Positions 50,030 to 58,539 of a stretch of DNA of 64,000 nucleotides are shown one piece after another. How positions within the stretch are numbered: the first letter of the stretch is position 1; every line of letters starts with the position of its first letter. Source of the stretch: Firmicutes bacterium ADurb.Bin153 (GTDB lineage: Bacteria > Bacillota > DTU025 > MWDF01); assembly GCA_002070415.1 (NCBI GenBank), contig MWDF01000007.1:1-64000 (forward strand), given 5' to 3'. The notes below the pieces were generated by a model that was not told where the DNA came from, searched no databases, and worked only from the letters and a program-made list of their open reading frames with translations. A program made the translations under genes and the position numbers.

Positions 50030-51367
50030 CTACTCGACTATATCCGCTCCGAGGTCGTATTCCGCGGCGCTGGTTATCCTAGCTTTCAGCACGCTGCCCG
50101 GGGCCAGGGTGCAATCCCCTATCAGTATGTGCCCGTCCTCCTCGGGGGCTTCCGCGTACGACCTGGCTGACACCAACAGCTCGGATTCGTCCGAAGGCCC
50201 GTCCACCATCACCGTCGTTACCTCACCTATCCTGGATTCATTGTACTCGAGGCTGATCTCGGCAAGCAGCGACATGACCGCACGTTCTCTTTCGTCCTTC
50301 TCCTCCTCGGCGACCTGGTCCGGCATCGACGCGGCCGGTGTCCCCTCCTCGGGGCTGAACTTGAACACGCCCGCCCTTTGTGGCCCGACCAGCCTTATGA
50401 AATCCAATAATTCCCTGAAATCCGCCTCGCTCTCGCCGGGGAAGCCGACCATGAACGTCGTCCTGACTACGAAACCAGGCCTCGCCCTCCTCAGCCTGCC
50501 CACCACGTCGATTATGGCTTCGGGGCTTCCGAGCCTGTTCATGGCGGAGAGAACCTTCGCTGAGCCGTGCTGCATAGGAAGGTCCATATAAGGAAGCAGC
50601 CTGCCTTTGAGCCCGTCCTCGAAGAGGCCTATGAGCTCATCGTCAACCCTGGAAGGATAGGCGTACATCAGCCTAAGCCACATCAGCCCGTCCAGCCCGG
50701 CAAGCTGCTTGACAAGCTCGCCAAGCAGGGGCCTGCCGTACAGGTCGGTCCCGTACCTGGTGGGGTCCTGGGCTATGACCACAAGCTCCTTGACCCCTGC
50801 TCCGAGGAGCCTTCCGGCCTCGTCGACCACATCCTCCATCGGCTTGCTTACATGCGGGCCTCTGATGTCGGGGATCATGCAGTAGGAGCACCTGTTGTTG
50901 CATCCGTCGGAGATCTTGATGTACGCGTAATGGCCTGCATTGGTCAGCATCCTGGGTGCCTTCGACCCGAGGTATCCTTTTCCGGAGAGCACCGACGGAG
51001 ACTTCCTGTCCAGGGCCTCTCGCACGAACTCGGCCACCTTGTCGTAGGAGCCCGGCGAAATCACGCCGTCTATCTCCGGCATCTCCTTTGCCAGGTCCGT
51101 TCCGTACCTGTTCGGCAGGCATCCGGAGACGAGCACGGCCCTCAGCTTGCCGGCCCTTTTCTCCTCGGCGCATTCGAGTATCACGTCTATGGCCTCCTCA
51201 CAGGCGCTCTGAAGGAAGCTGCACGTGTTCACTATGACCGCGTCGGCGGGCTCGTCCTCGCCCGCGATCGCCATGCCCGCCTCGGCGAGCCTGCCGAGCA
51301 GGAACTCGCTGTCCACCCTGTTCTTGGCACAACCCAGGGATATGATCCTGATTCGCGTCTTTACCAT
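50030..51367 (-). CDS. rimO: Ribosomal protein S12 methylthiotransferase RimO
   Basis: 445 aa. Adds a methylthio group to an Asp of ribosomal protein S12. N-terminal MTTase domain begins RIISLGCAKNRVDSE with cluster Cys13, Cys49 and Cys83. The radical SAM motif CNNRCSYC has Cys156, 160 and 163. The C-terminal TRAM domain starts about residue 380. SLGCAKNxVDSE separates RimO from MiaB. ATG 51367 is 3 nt after the GDT1 gene. Confidence 0.95.
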   Translation of the reverse strand: MVKTRIRIISLGCAKNRVDSEFLLGRLAEAGMAIAGEDEPADAVIVNTCSFLQSACEEAIDVILECAEEKRAGKLRAVLVSGCLPNRYGTDLAKEMPEIDGVISPGSYDKVAEFVREALDRKSPSVLSGKGYLGSKAPRMLTNAGHYAYIKISDGCNNRCSYCMIPDIRGPHVSKPMEDVVDEAGRLLGAGVKELVVIAQDPTRYGTDLYGRPLLGELVKQLAGLDGLMWLRLMYAYPSRVDDELIGLFEDGLKGRLLPYMDLPMQHGSAKVLSAMNRLGSPEAIIDVVGRLRRARPGFVVRTTFMVGFPGESEADFRELLDFIRLVGPQRAGVFKFSPEEGTPAASMPDQVAEEEKDERERAVMSLLAEISLEYNESRIGEVTTVMVDGPSDESELLVSARSYAEAPEEDGHILIGDCTLAPGSVLKARITSAAEYDLGADIVE

Positions 51368-51370
51368 GCC

Positions 51371-51646
51371 CTATATCTTGCCCCACATAAGCAGGGCGCC
51401 CATTATGATCATCGCGGCGCCCGCCACATATTTCAACACGTTCTCCGGCACGAGCCTGCCGACGACGGCCCCGGCGAGCACGCCTATCACGCTGGTCGTA
51501 ACCAACGCGGCGGCGGCTCCGATGAGCACTCCCCATCTCGAAGCCGGATCGCACTTGGCCGAAAGGACCATTGTCGCCAGCTGGGTCTTGTCGCCCAGCT
51601 CGGCAAGGAAAACAACCGCGAAAGTACTTAGAGCCAGCTTGACCAT
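51371..51646 (-). CDS. Half-size GDT1/TMEM165 (UPF0016) family cation transporter
   Basis: 91 aa with three membrane helices and one copy of the family motif ELGDKTQLAT (about 16-25). Most members have two inverted copies in about 190 aa; this is one repeat, so it must dimerise or pair with another protein. Relatives export Mn2+ or exchange Ca2+/H+. ATG 51646 has GGAGGTATTCAGG upstream. No second copy is seen in this window. Confidence 0.88.
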   Translation of the reverse strand: MVKLALSTFAVVFLAELGDKTQLATMVLSAKCDPASRWGVLIGAAAALVTTSVIGVLAGAVVGRLVPENVLKYVAGAAMIIMGALLMWGKI

Positions 51647-51668
51647 CCTGAATACCTCCGAAAATGCC

Positions 51669-52523
51669 TTAGGAAACCGTGTCCTGCGAAAGCCTCAGCT
51701 CCATCTCGACCCTCGTCCTGTCCTGCCTGAGGCCGAGGCATCTCACTAACCTCTCGTTCTCCCCGCCCTCCGGGACGGTGGTGAACACGGCCGGCAGGAA
51801 CCGGGCCGTAGGAAGCTGGAATATCAGCTCCGTCGCCTCTTCCGGGCTCGCCCCGTTCCTTACGTTAAGGTCGAGCACCCAGCAGAGGGACCTGGTCGAG
51901 TATATCATATAGCCGAATGGTTCGCCGTGTTTCCACGCCATCACGCAAACGACGTTGTCCTTGAGGTTCATAAGGCTCCTGGGCTCGTTCTCCCAAAGGG
52001 GCGGCCTGTCCGGCCGGCCCGTCAACGAGAAGGCCTCCTCTATGCCCGGGTGGGTGAAAGTGAGCGTGTTGGAAGGCTTGCATTTTATGTTGCCCTCCCA
52101 ATGGCCGATCCTCCTGACGGGTCCGAATCCCAACGACCTGTACAGCGAAAGCGCCCTTTTGTTCTCCTCGAACACGTGCAGGCCGACTTTCCTGCATCCC
52201 CATGCCCTGGTCCTTGCAAGGCCCCACTGCATCAGCCTCCTGCCGCAGCCCTCGCCCCTGAAGGAGGGATTAACGGCAAGCGAGGCCACATACCCCCTGT
52301 CCGGCTCCCTCAGGCCGATGAGGACTACCCCTACGGGCCTGTCCTCCGAATAGGCGACCGCCGAGGCCTTGGGTTCTATGTCCAGCCAGCCCGTCACCCT
52401 CCTGTACCCCTGGGGGCCGTGCATCATCACCGACGGTTCTGTGTCCTGCCAGCACTCGTCGAAGACCGATGCCACCTCGGCCTCGTCGATGTCCGACACC
52501 TGGACGATCCTGATGTCCATCAC
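51669..52523 (-). CDS. GNAT family N-acetyltransferase
   Basis: 284 aa. The N-terminal GNAT domain (about 4-150) has the acetyl-CoA loop in LAVNPSFRGEGCGRRLMQW (about 82-100) and EENKRALSLYRSLGF (about 119-133). The C-terminal part (about 170-280) looks like a second, degenerate GNAT-like half without an obvious acetyl-CoA loop. Substrate unknown. The start GTG 52523 (or ATG 52520) overlaps the ygiQ stop. Confidence 0.88.
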   Translation of the reverse strand: MMDIRIVQVSDIDEAEVASVFDECWQDTEPSVMMHGPQGYRRVTGWLDIEPKASAVAYSEDRPVGVVLIGLREPDRGYVASLAVNPSFRGEGCGRRLMQWGLARTRAWGCRKVGLHVFEENKRALSLYRSLGFGPVRRIGHWEGNIKCKPSNTLTFTHPGIEEAFSLTGRPDRPPLWENEPRSLMNLKDNVVCVMAWKHGEPFGYMIYSTRSLCWVLDLNVRNGASPEEATELIFQLPTARFLPAVFTTVPEGGENERLVRCLGLRQDRTRVEMELRLSQDTVS

Positions 52524-54376
52524 TCGCGGTACCGCCCCTTCTGATTTCCGGTACGTCCGCCGCCGCCGGTCCTAGCCGGCCATTGCATCCTGTCCGTCCG
52601 CTCCGGCCGCACGAGGCATCCGTGCCCGTATCCTATGAGGTCCTCCCTGCCAAGCTTAGTTAGCGCCTGTCTTACGAGCCTCCAGTTCTGCGGCATCGAC
52701 CACTGCAGAAGGGCCCTTTGCATCTGCTTCTCCTCGCCCTTCGCCACGTGCACCGGCTCCATCGTTATCGGATCCAGGCCCGTATAGTACATGGTGGTCG
52801 CCTCGGTGCCGGGGGTCGGCGTGAAGTCCTGGACCTGCTCCGGCGCGTAACCGAGCAATCCCTTCAGGTAGAGCGCAAGCTCGAGCGCATCCGAAAGGCT
52901 TGCGCCCGGGTGCCCCGATATGAAATACGAGATGAGGTACTGCTCCTTGCCGCACTCGTCAGAGAAGGCCTTGAAGAGCTCCCTGAATCTCTCATACTCG
53001 GCTCCTGTGGCCTTGCGCATCACCGAAAGCACCCCCTCGCATATGTGCTCGGGCGCTATCTTGAGCTGTCCGCTGACGTTGTTGGCCACTATGTGCCTCG
53101 TAAGGGCCATGCCCTCCTTCGATCCCATCAGGTAGTCGTACCTGAGCCCGGACCTGACGAAGACCTTCCTGACGCCCGGGACGGATTCGGCCTTCTTCAG
53201 GAGCTCCTCGTAGCGCTCCTGCCCGTCATTCATGAAGCGGCATCTATCTGGCCATACGCAGGCCCTCGCCCCGTCGCACGCAACGTCCGATCCGCAATGG
53301 GACGCGTAGTAGTTGGCCGAAGGTCCCCCGATGTCATGCACAATGCCCTTGAACCTGGGATCCTTGGTGAATCCTGTTATCTCGGATAGGATTGAATCCT
53401 CGCTCCTGGACTGTATCGCCCTGCCCTGGTGCGCCCAGAGGGCGCAGAACGAGCAGGAGCCGAAGCAGCCCCTGTGCGCCGTTACAGAGAACAGTACCTC
53501 CTCTAGGGCTGGCACTCCCTCCTTGTCGTACATGGGATGCCAGCGCCTGGTGTATCCCAACGAGGCGATGCCGTCCAGCTCCTCTGTGCTCAGGACCCGC
53601 TGGGGCCACACGACCACGTAGCGGTTGGCGTGCGCCTGCGCTATCGGCCTGGGAGATCTCCTCAGGCTCTCTCTCATCTGTGAGCCGAAGGATTCCGCAT
53701 AGGCCCTCTTGTCGGTGCTTACCTCATCGAAAGAGGCTATCTCAAGGTGGTCAGCCTGAGGCGGCTGCTTTTCGACCGTGGCCGTTCCCGGGATTCCGGA
53801 CAGGTCCGCCGACCCCGCATCGAGCCTTGCCGCTATCTCCAGCGCCGCTTTCTCCCCCATGCCGTAGACCAGGATGTCCGCCCTGGAATCCAGGAGCACG
53901 GACCGCCTTACCGAATCGTCCCAGTAGTCGTAGTGGGCCAGCCTCCTCATGGAGGCCTCAATCCCCCCCAGAACCAGGGGCAGGCCCGGCCAGGCGCTCC
54001 TCGCCCTGTTCGAATATACGACGACAGCCCTGTCCGGCCTCCTGCCCGGAACGCCGCCAGGCGAGAAATCGTCCTTCTTCCTCCTGAACTTCGAGGGGGA
54101 GTAATTCGATACCATAGAGTCGAGGTTGCCGGACGTTATCCCGCAAAACAGCCTCGGCCTCGGGAATGCCTTGAAAGCCTCGTCGGACCTGAAGTCCGGC
54201 TGGGGCATTATCGCCACCTTATAGCCCTTCGATTCAAGAACCCTGCCGATTGCGGCCGCGCCGAAGGCAGGGTGGTCGACGTATGCATCTCCCGTTACTA
54301 TTACTATGTCCGGCCTGTCCCATCCCCGTTTCGCTATCTCTTCGGGGCTGGCAGGCAGCGGCCTTGTACCTTCCAT
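52520..54376 (-). CDS. ygiQ: YgiQ family radical SAM protein
   Basis: 618 aa. An N-terminal cobalamin-binding-like region (about 20-110, DIVIVTGDAYVDHPAFGAA) precedes the radical SAM domain. CFGSCSFC gives Cys304, 308 and 311. DIGGPSANYY and a C-terminal DUF3362-type region (QDFTPTPGTEATTMYYTG) follow. The function of the family is not established. ATG 54376 has GGAGGTG. First gene of ygiQ-GNAT-GDT1-rimO. Confidence 0.93.
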   Translation of the reverse strand: MEGTRPLPASPEEIAKRGWDRPDIVIVTGDAYVDHPAFGAAAIGRVLESKGYKVAIMPQPDFRSDEAFKAFPRPRLFCGITSGNLDSMVSNYSPSKFRRKKDDFSPGGVPGRRPDRAVVVYSNRARSAWPGLPLVLGGIEASMRRLAHYDYWDDSVRRSVLLDSRADILVYGMGEKAALEIAARLDAGSADLSGIPGTATVEKQPPQADHLEIASFDEVSTDKRAYAESFGSQMRESLRRSPRPIAQAHANRYVVVWPQRVLSTEELDGIASLGYTRRWHPMYDKEGVPALEEVLFSVTAHRGCFGSCSFCALWAHQGRAIQSRSEDSILSEITGFTKDPRFKGIVHDIGGPSANYYASHCGSDVACDGARACVWPDRCRFMNDGQERYEELLKKAESVPGVRKVFVRSGLRYDYLMGSKEGMALTRHIVANNVSGQLKIAPEHICEGVLSVMRKATGAEYERFRELFKAFSDECGKEQYLISYFISGHPGASLSDALELALYLKGLLGYAPEQVQDFTPTPGTEATTMYYTGLDPITMEPVHVAKGEEKQMQRALLQWSMPQNWRLVRQALTKLGREDLIGYGHGCLVRPERTDRMQWPARTGGGGRTGNQKGRYRE

Positions 54377-54428
54377 TCACACCTCCGGCCGCCCCCGCTG
54401 TGCGCTTGGGAGCATGCCATGTTCTGCC

Positions 54429-54434
54429 ATTATA
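54429..54434 (-). promoter_or_regulatory. Putative -10 element before ygiQ
   Basis: Perfect minus-strand TATAAT in the 78-bp gap between rodZ and ygiQ, with only a poor -35 17 bp upstream. An ACGTACGT palindrome lies at 54442-54449. Confidence 0.35.
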
Positions 54435-54454
54435 GTCAAAATACGTACGTCAGC

Positions 54455-55264
54455 TCAGAAAGGCCCGTATCCCGCCGGGAAGGCTATGTCCATGGCCTTC
54501 CTCGCCACCCCCGGCACGCCCAGGTCCTCCCCGTTATAGTTCAGGGACGTGGCCCCGGCGTTTCCTATCCTCACCCAGATGCCCTTGTCGCCGCTGAGGT
54601 CCAGCGAGTCGCCCGCCTTGAGTATGCCCTCGAACGCCTTCTTCCCGTCTGCGTACGCCCTTATCCAGCAGTTGTCGCTGAACGATATCCTCAGTGTGTG
54701 CTGTGATTTAGGCAAGGCGGGGGCCTCTTGCACCTCGGTTTCGGCTGTAACGGCGGGGGCCTCCTGCGTCTCGGGGGCGGTCTGGGCGCCCTGCGCGGGC
54801 GCGGTTTCGCCGGGTATCGCCTCGTCCTTTCCAAGCAGCCCTCCGAAGGCGATGTAGGCGACCAACACAACGGCGGCCAGCAGGAAGATGGCAAGGGCCG
54901 TGGTCAGCGTCCTCCTTCGCGCGGCCTGCCTCCTCTTCTGTTCCATCCTTATCCTGTGGAGCATCCTCTTGTCCATGGAGGTCTCAGAAGGCGGCAGGAC
55001 CGGCTGCTTCGGCTCCTCCGACTGGGCCTCGGCCATCTCCTTTTCGAGCATCGACGCCGCTTGCTGGGGATCCATCCCCAGGAACGAAGCGTAGCTCTTC
55101 ACATAGAGCTTCAGGTAGATCTCGCCCGGGATGGCGCCGTAGTCCCCCTTTTCGATAGCCTCAAGATAGGCGGACCTTATCAGTGTCGCGCCTTCGACGT
55201 CCGCAAGGCTTGCCCCCATGGCCTGTCGGCGTTCTTGAAGCAGCTCGCCTATCTTCTTCTGCAC
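54455..55264 (-). CDS. rodZ: RodZ-like helix-turn-helix membrane protein
   Basis: 269 aa. The N-terminal HTH_25 domain (about 3-72, IGELLQERRQAMGASLADVE, YLKLYVKSYASFLGMD) binds MreB in the family. A basic stretch (about 99-118) precedes one membrane helix (119-142), then a Pro/Ala/Glu/Thr linker and a C-terminal DUF4115 beta domain (about 187-250, RISFSDNCWIRAYADGKKAFEG). RodZ links the rod complex to wall growth. GTG 55264 has AGGGGG upstream. It follows ftsK by 19 nt. Confidence 0.9.
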   Translation of the reverse strand: MQKKIGELLQERRQAMGASLADVEGATLIRSAYLEAIEKGDYGAIPGEIYLKLYVKSYASFLGMDPQQAASMLEKEMAEAQSEEPKQPVLPPSETSMDKRMLHRIRMEQKRRQAARRRTLTTALAIFLLAAVVLVAYIAFGGLLGKDEAIPGETAPAQGAQTAPETQEAPAVTAETEVQEAPALPKSQHTLRISFSDNCWIRAYADGKKAFEGILKAGDSLDLSGDKGIWVRIGNAGATSLNYNGEDLGVPGVARKAMDIAFPAGYGPF

Positions 55265-55283
55265 GCGTCATACCCCCTATCGG

Positions 55284-57632
55284 TCATCCCTGCTGCCTGA
55301 GCTCCCTTAGGAGATCCTCCAGCTGGACCGGTGTCATCAGTATGTTCCGGGCCTTGCTGGCGTTGTGCGGCCCGATTATGCCCATGAGCTCCATCGTGTC
55401 GATTAGCCTCGCAGCCCTTGCGTACCCCACCCTGAAGCGCCTTTGTACCTTGGATATGGATGCCTCCCCGGATTCGACTATGAGCCTTGCGGCGTCCTCG
55501 AACAGCTCGTCTGTCACGTCGGCCGTGGCGCTGTCGCTCTCCTTCGATTCAACGGGTTTCGCTACGTAAACCGGCTCCCCCTGGTTCTTCAGGAACTCAA
55601 CCAGCGCCAGGACCTCGGAATCGGATATGTACGCGCCCTGCACCCTCACGGGTTTCGGAAGGCCGATGGGGTGGAACAGCATGTCGCCCTTTCCTAGCAG
55701 CCTCTCCGCGCCGGCCGAATCCAGGATCACCCTCGAGTCTATCTGGGACGATACGGCGAAGGCTATCCTCGATGGGATGTTGGCCTTGATTATGCCGGTG
55801 ACTATGTCCACCGAGGGCCTCTGGGTCGCGATTATCAGGTGTATGCCCGCGGCCCTCGCCATGAAGGCCAGCCTGCAGATGGCGTCTTCCACATCGTTCT
55901 TGGCCACCATCATCAGGTCCGCCAGCTCGTCGAGGATGACCACTATGTACGGCAGCCTCCTCGGGCTGAACGGTATCTGCCCCGACACGATGGCCTCCTC
56001 GGAGTCCCCGTCGACGATCTGCTCGAGCATGCCCTTGTCCAGCATCTCGTTGTACTGCGATATGTTCCTGGCTCCCGCCATCTGGAAGATGCGGTAACGG
56101 TTCTCCATCTCCTCGCATACCCACTTGAGGTATCCCGCCGCCTTCTTGGGTTCCGTCACCACGGGGGCGATCAGGTGGGGGATGCCGTTGTACACCGAGA
56201 GTTCAACCCTCTTCGGGTCTATCATAAGGAGCCTTACATCGTCGGGCGTAGCCCTGAAGAGCAGGCTTGCGATGATCGTATTAAGGCATACGCTCTTGCC
56301 CGACCCGGTGGATCCTGCCACCAGCAGATGCAGTATGTCAGTCAGGTCGGCAACTATGGCGTTTCCTGCGATGTCCTTGCCCAAAGCGACGATGAGGCGC
56401 CCTTCGGCCTTCTGGTACGCTTCGGTCTCCAGCACGTCCCTGAAGTAGACGAAACCCTTGTCCCTGTTGGGAATCTCCACTCCCACGGCGGCCTTGCCCG
56501 GTATCGGGGCCTCTATCCTTATGCCGGGGGCGGCGAAAGCAAGCGCTATGTCGTCCGCAAGGCTCGCTATCCTGGACACCTTCACGCCAGAGCTGGGCTG
56601 CACTTCGAACCTGGTGACCGTGGGCCCCTGGCTTACGCTCACCACCTTCGCTGACACGCCGAACGAGGCGAGCGTCGCTTCCAGCGTCTTCGACATGTCG
56701 GCCACGTCGTACGATTCGGCCTTGCTCTTCTTCCTGGTTATCGGCACGTTGAGTATGCTAAGTGGCGGAAGCAGCGGCAGATGCCCGGGCCGGTCCTGCT
56801 GGGGCTGCTCGGGCTTCCTCCAATCGTCCAGCCTCCGCGGCCTCGGCTCCCTCCTCCTCGGAAGAGGAATGACCGGACCGTCGTCTTGCGAAAGCCCGTC
56901 CTCGTTTTCCGCGAAGCTGATCGATGGCCTGTCTTCTAGAACCGTAGCCGTTTCGGCCTGCTCTTTAAGGCTTAAGTCGTTTTCTACCGGCTCCCTTGCG
57001 GGCTGCTCGAGCACCTTCAGGACCAGGGCCTTGTACCCTGCCGCGATGAGGCGCCCCGCCGAGATCGCCATGTACCAAAGCATGGCGAACAGGAAGGCCG
57101 CCGCGGTGCTGACCGGTATGTTGGAGAGCACCACAAGCGCCAACAGCCCGGTAGCCGAGAATACGATGCCGGTCCCTATCCTGCCGACGAGGCCGGTCGT
57201 AATCCTGGCGAGCGCGGCTCCCATCGCGCCTCCGCCGCCTCCGTACATGCCGAACTCGTTTCCGAATACGGCCGCCAGCGCGGCCGCGGACGCGACCAGG
57301 CCAGTCAGCGCCACCATTCGCGCCGAGCCGAAATAGCCCTTCTTCCTCACCAGCATCAGTATGCCTGCATAGCCGAGGGCCGCGGGCAGTATGTAGACCG
57401 TGAAGCCCAGCAGCCACTTGAGCCATCCTGCGACCTTAGCGCCCAGTATGCCCACGGAACCCGACTGAGGCGCCCCCGCCTCTTCGAGCACGAGGAACAC
57501 GAACACCAATAGGGCCCCCGCCAGGCAGATTATGCCCATGGCCTCGAGTCCCAGCTGTCCTCCGAGCACTTCTTCGGCCTGCGGCTTCCTCTTCGCCGCT
57601 TCCTCGGCCCTGCGGGCCTTCCTTACAGCCAA
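55284..57632 (-). CDS. ftsK: DNA translocase FtsK/SpoIIIE
   Basis: 782 aa. Four to five N-terminal membrane helices (about 30-205), a short charged/Pro linker (about 210-295), then the motor: alpha domain (about 300-420) and RecA-like beta domain with Walker A GSTGSGKS (440-447) and Walker B VVILDELADLM. The C-terminal gamma winged helix (about 715-775) recognises KOPS-like DNA. It pumps chromosome DNA through the closing septum. Start TTG 57632 with GGAGGTG upstream. Compact linker, like SpoIIIE. Confidence 0.96.
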   Translation of the reverse strand: MAVRKARRAEEAAKRKPQAEEVLGGQLGLEAMGIICLAGALLVFVFLVLEEAGAPQSGSVGILGAKVAGWLKWLLGFTVYILPAALGYAGILMLVRKKGYFGSARMVALTGLVASAAALAAVFGNEFGMYGGGGGAMGAALARITTGLVGRIGTGIVFSATGLLALVVLSNIPVSTAAAFLFAMLWYMAISAGRLIAAGYKALVLKVLEQPAREPVENDLSLKEQAETATVLEDRPSISFAENEDGLSQDDGPVIPLPRRREPRPRRLDDWRKPEQPQQDRPGHLPLLPPLSILNVPITRKKSKAESYDVADMSKTLEATLASFGVSAKVVSVSQGPTVTRFEVQPSSGVKVSRIASLADDIALAFAAPGIRIEAPIPGKAAVGVEIPNRDKGFVYFRDVLETEAYQKAEGRLIVALGKDIAGNAIVADLTDILHLLVAGSTGSGKSVCLNTIIASLLFRATPDDVRLLMIDPKRVELSVYNGIPHLIAPVVTEPKKAAGYLKWVCEEMENRYRIFQMAGARNISQYNEMLDKGMLEQIVDGDSEEAIVSGQIPFSPRRLPYIVVILDELADLMMVAKNDVEDAICRLAFMARAAGIHLIIATQRPSVDIVTGIIKANIPSRIAFAVSSQIDSRVILDSAGAERLLGKGDMLFHPIGLPKPVRVQGAYISDSEVLALVEFLKNQGEPVYVAKPVESKESDSATADVTDELFEDAARLIVESGEASISKVQRRFRVGYARAARLIDTMELMGIIGPHNASKARNILMTPVQLEDLLRELRQQG

Positions 57633-57645
57633 ACCTGCACCTCCG

Positions 57646-58476
57646 CTAGATACCTAATGCCAGATAAAGGTAGAGATTGATTCCCGCCATGGCGAACGCC
57701 CATACCGCAAACAGGACGAAATTCCTCTTCCTCGCCACCCTCCTAAGCGCCGAGATCGCAAAGAGCCCGGTCAAAAGGCTTGTCGCGACGCCGATCCCGG
57801 CATAGAGCCCATGGGCTCCTCCCAAGGCTATGCCGCCTTGCATCACCTGGAGTAGGAAGGCCCCCAGGATGACGGGAAGCGACGCCAGCATCGAATAGTC
57901 GACCGCCCAGCCCGCCGTCAGGCCGAAGGCGATTCCGGCAGCGATTGTCATGCCCGACCTCGAGATGCCGGGGAATATCGCAAGGGCCTGCGCAAGGCCT
58001 ATTAACAGGGCCGTCCCCAGAGGCATGCCCATCGGCCCGTCTATCTTCCCCCCGCGCCTGCCGGAGATAGTCAGCAGGATTATGCCGGTAACCGTAAGGA
58101 ATGCGGAGATGGCGACAGCGCTCGTAAAAGCCGCCTCCACCTTGTCCTGCAGCAGGAAGCCGGCCGCCGCCGCGGGTATTGAGGTTATCACCAGCAGCAT
58201 CAGGAGCCTTCCGCCCCCCACGCTGTCCCAGTCCTTGCTCCTGCCTTTGGCCCTCGCCGTCGGGCTAAGCGCGTCCATCCCGTACATCAGGATGTCCCTG
58301 AAGTAATAAATGATCACGGCGAGCGCCGTGCCCATGTGGACGGCGACGTCGAAACCCAGCTCCGCTTCTATGCCAACTATCCTGTGCGCTATCGCAAGAT
58401 GCCCAGAGCTGGACACGGGCAGGAATTCCGTCAATCCCTGCACTAGGCCCAGCAGGGCATACTTAAGGTAATCCAT
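57646..58476 (-). CDS. uppP: Undecaprenyl-diphosphatase
   Basis: 276 aa, about eight membrane helices. Dephosphorylates undecaprenyl diphosphate to recycle the lipid carrier used by MraY. Both signature loops are present: GLTEFLPVSSSGHL (about 14-27) and PGISRSGMTIA (about 170-180). ATG 58476 has AGAGGAGTG upstream. Lies between rnj and ftsK. Confidence 0.97.
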   Translation of the reverse strand: MDYLKYALLGLVQGLTEFLPVSSSGHLAIAHRIVGIEAELGFDVAVHMGTALAVIIYYFRDILMYGMDALSPTARAKGRSKDWDSVGGGRLLMLLVITSIPAAAAGFLLQDKVEAAFTSAVAISAFLTVTGIILLTISGRRGGKIDGPMGMPLGTALLIGLAQALAIFPGISRSGMTIAAGIAFGLTAGWAVDYSMLASLPVILGAFLLQVMQGGIALGGAHGLYAGIGVATSLLTGLFAISALRRVARKRNFVLFAVWAFAMAGINLYLYLALGI

Positions 58477-58492
58477 GTGAACACTCCTCTGT

Positions 58493-58510
58493 GACGCCCC
58501 TTGCGGCGTC
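58493..58510. other. Small hairpin between rnj and uppP
   Basis: GACGCC (58493-58498) pairs with GGCGTC (58505-58510), 6-nt loop, just upstream of the uppP ribosome-binding site on the minus strand. No T run follows. It could modulate uppP translation or mark a processing site. Confidence 0.35.
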
Positions 58511-58539
58511 CCGCCCGGTCCCGGATGCTGACCTTTGTC

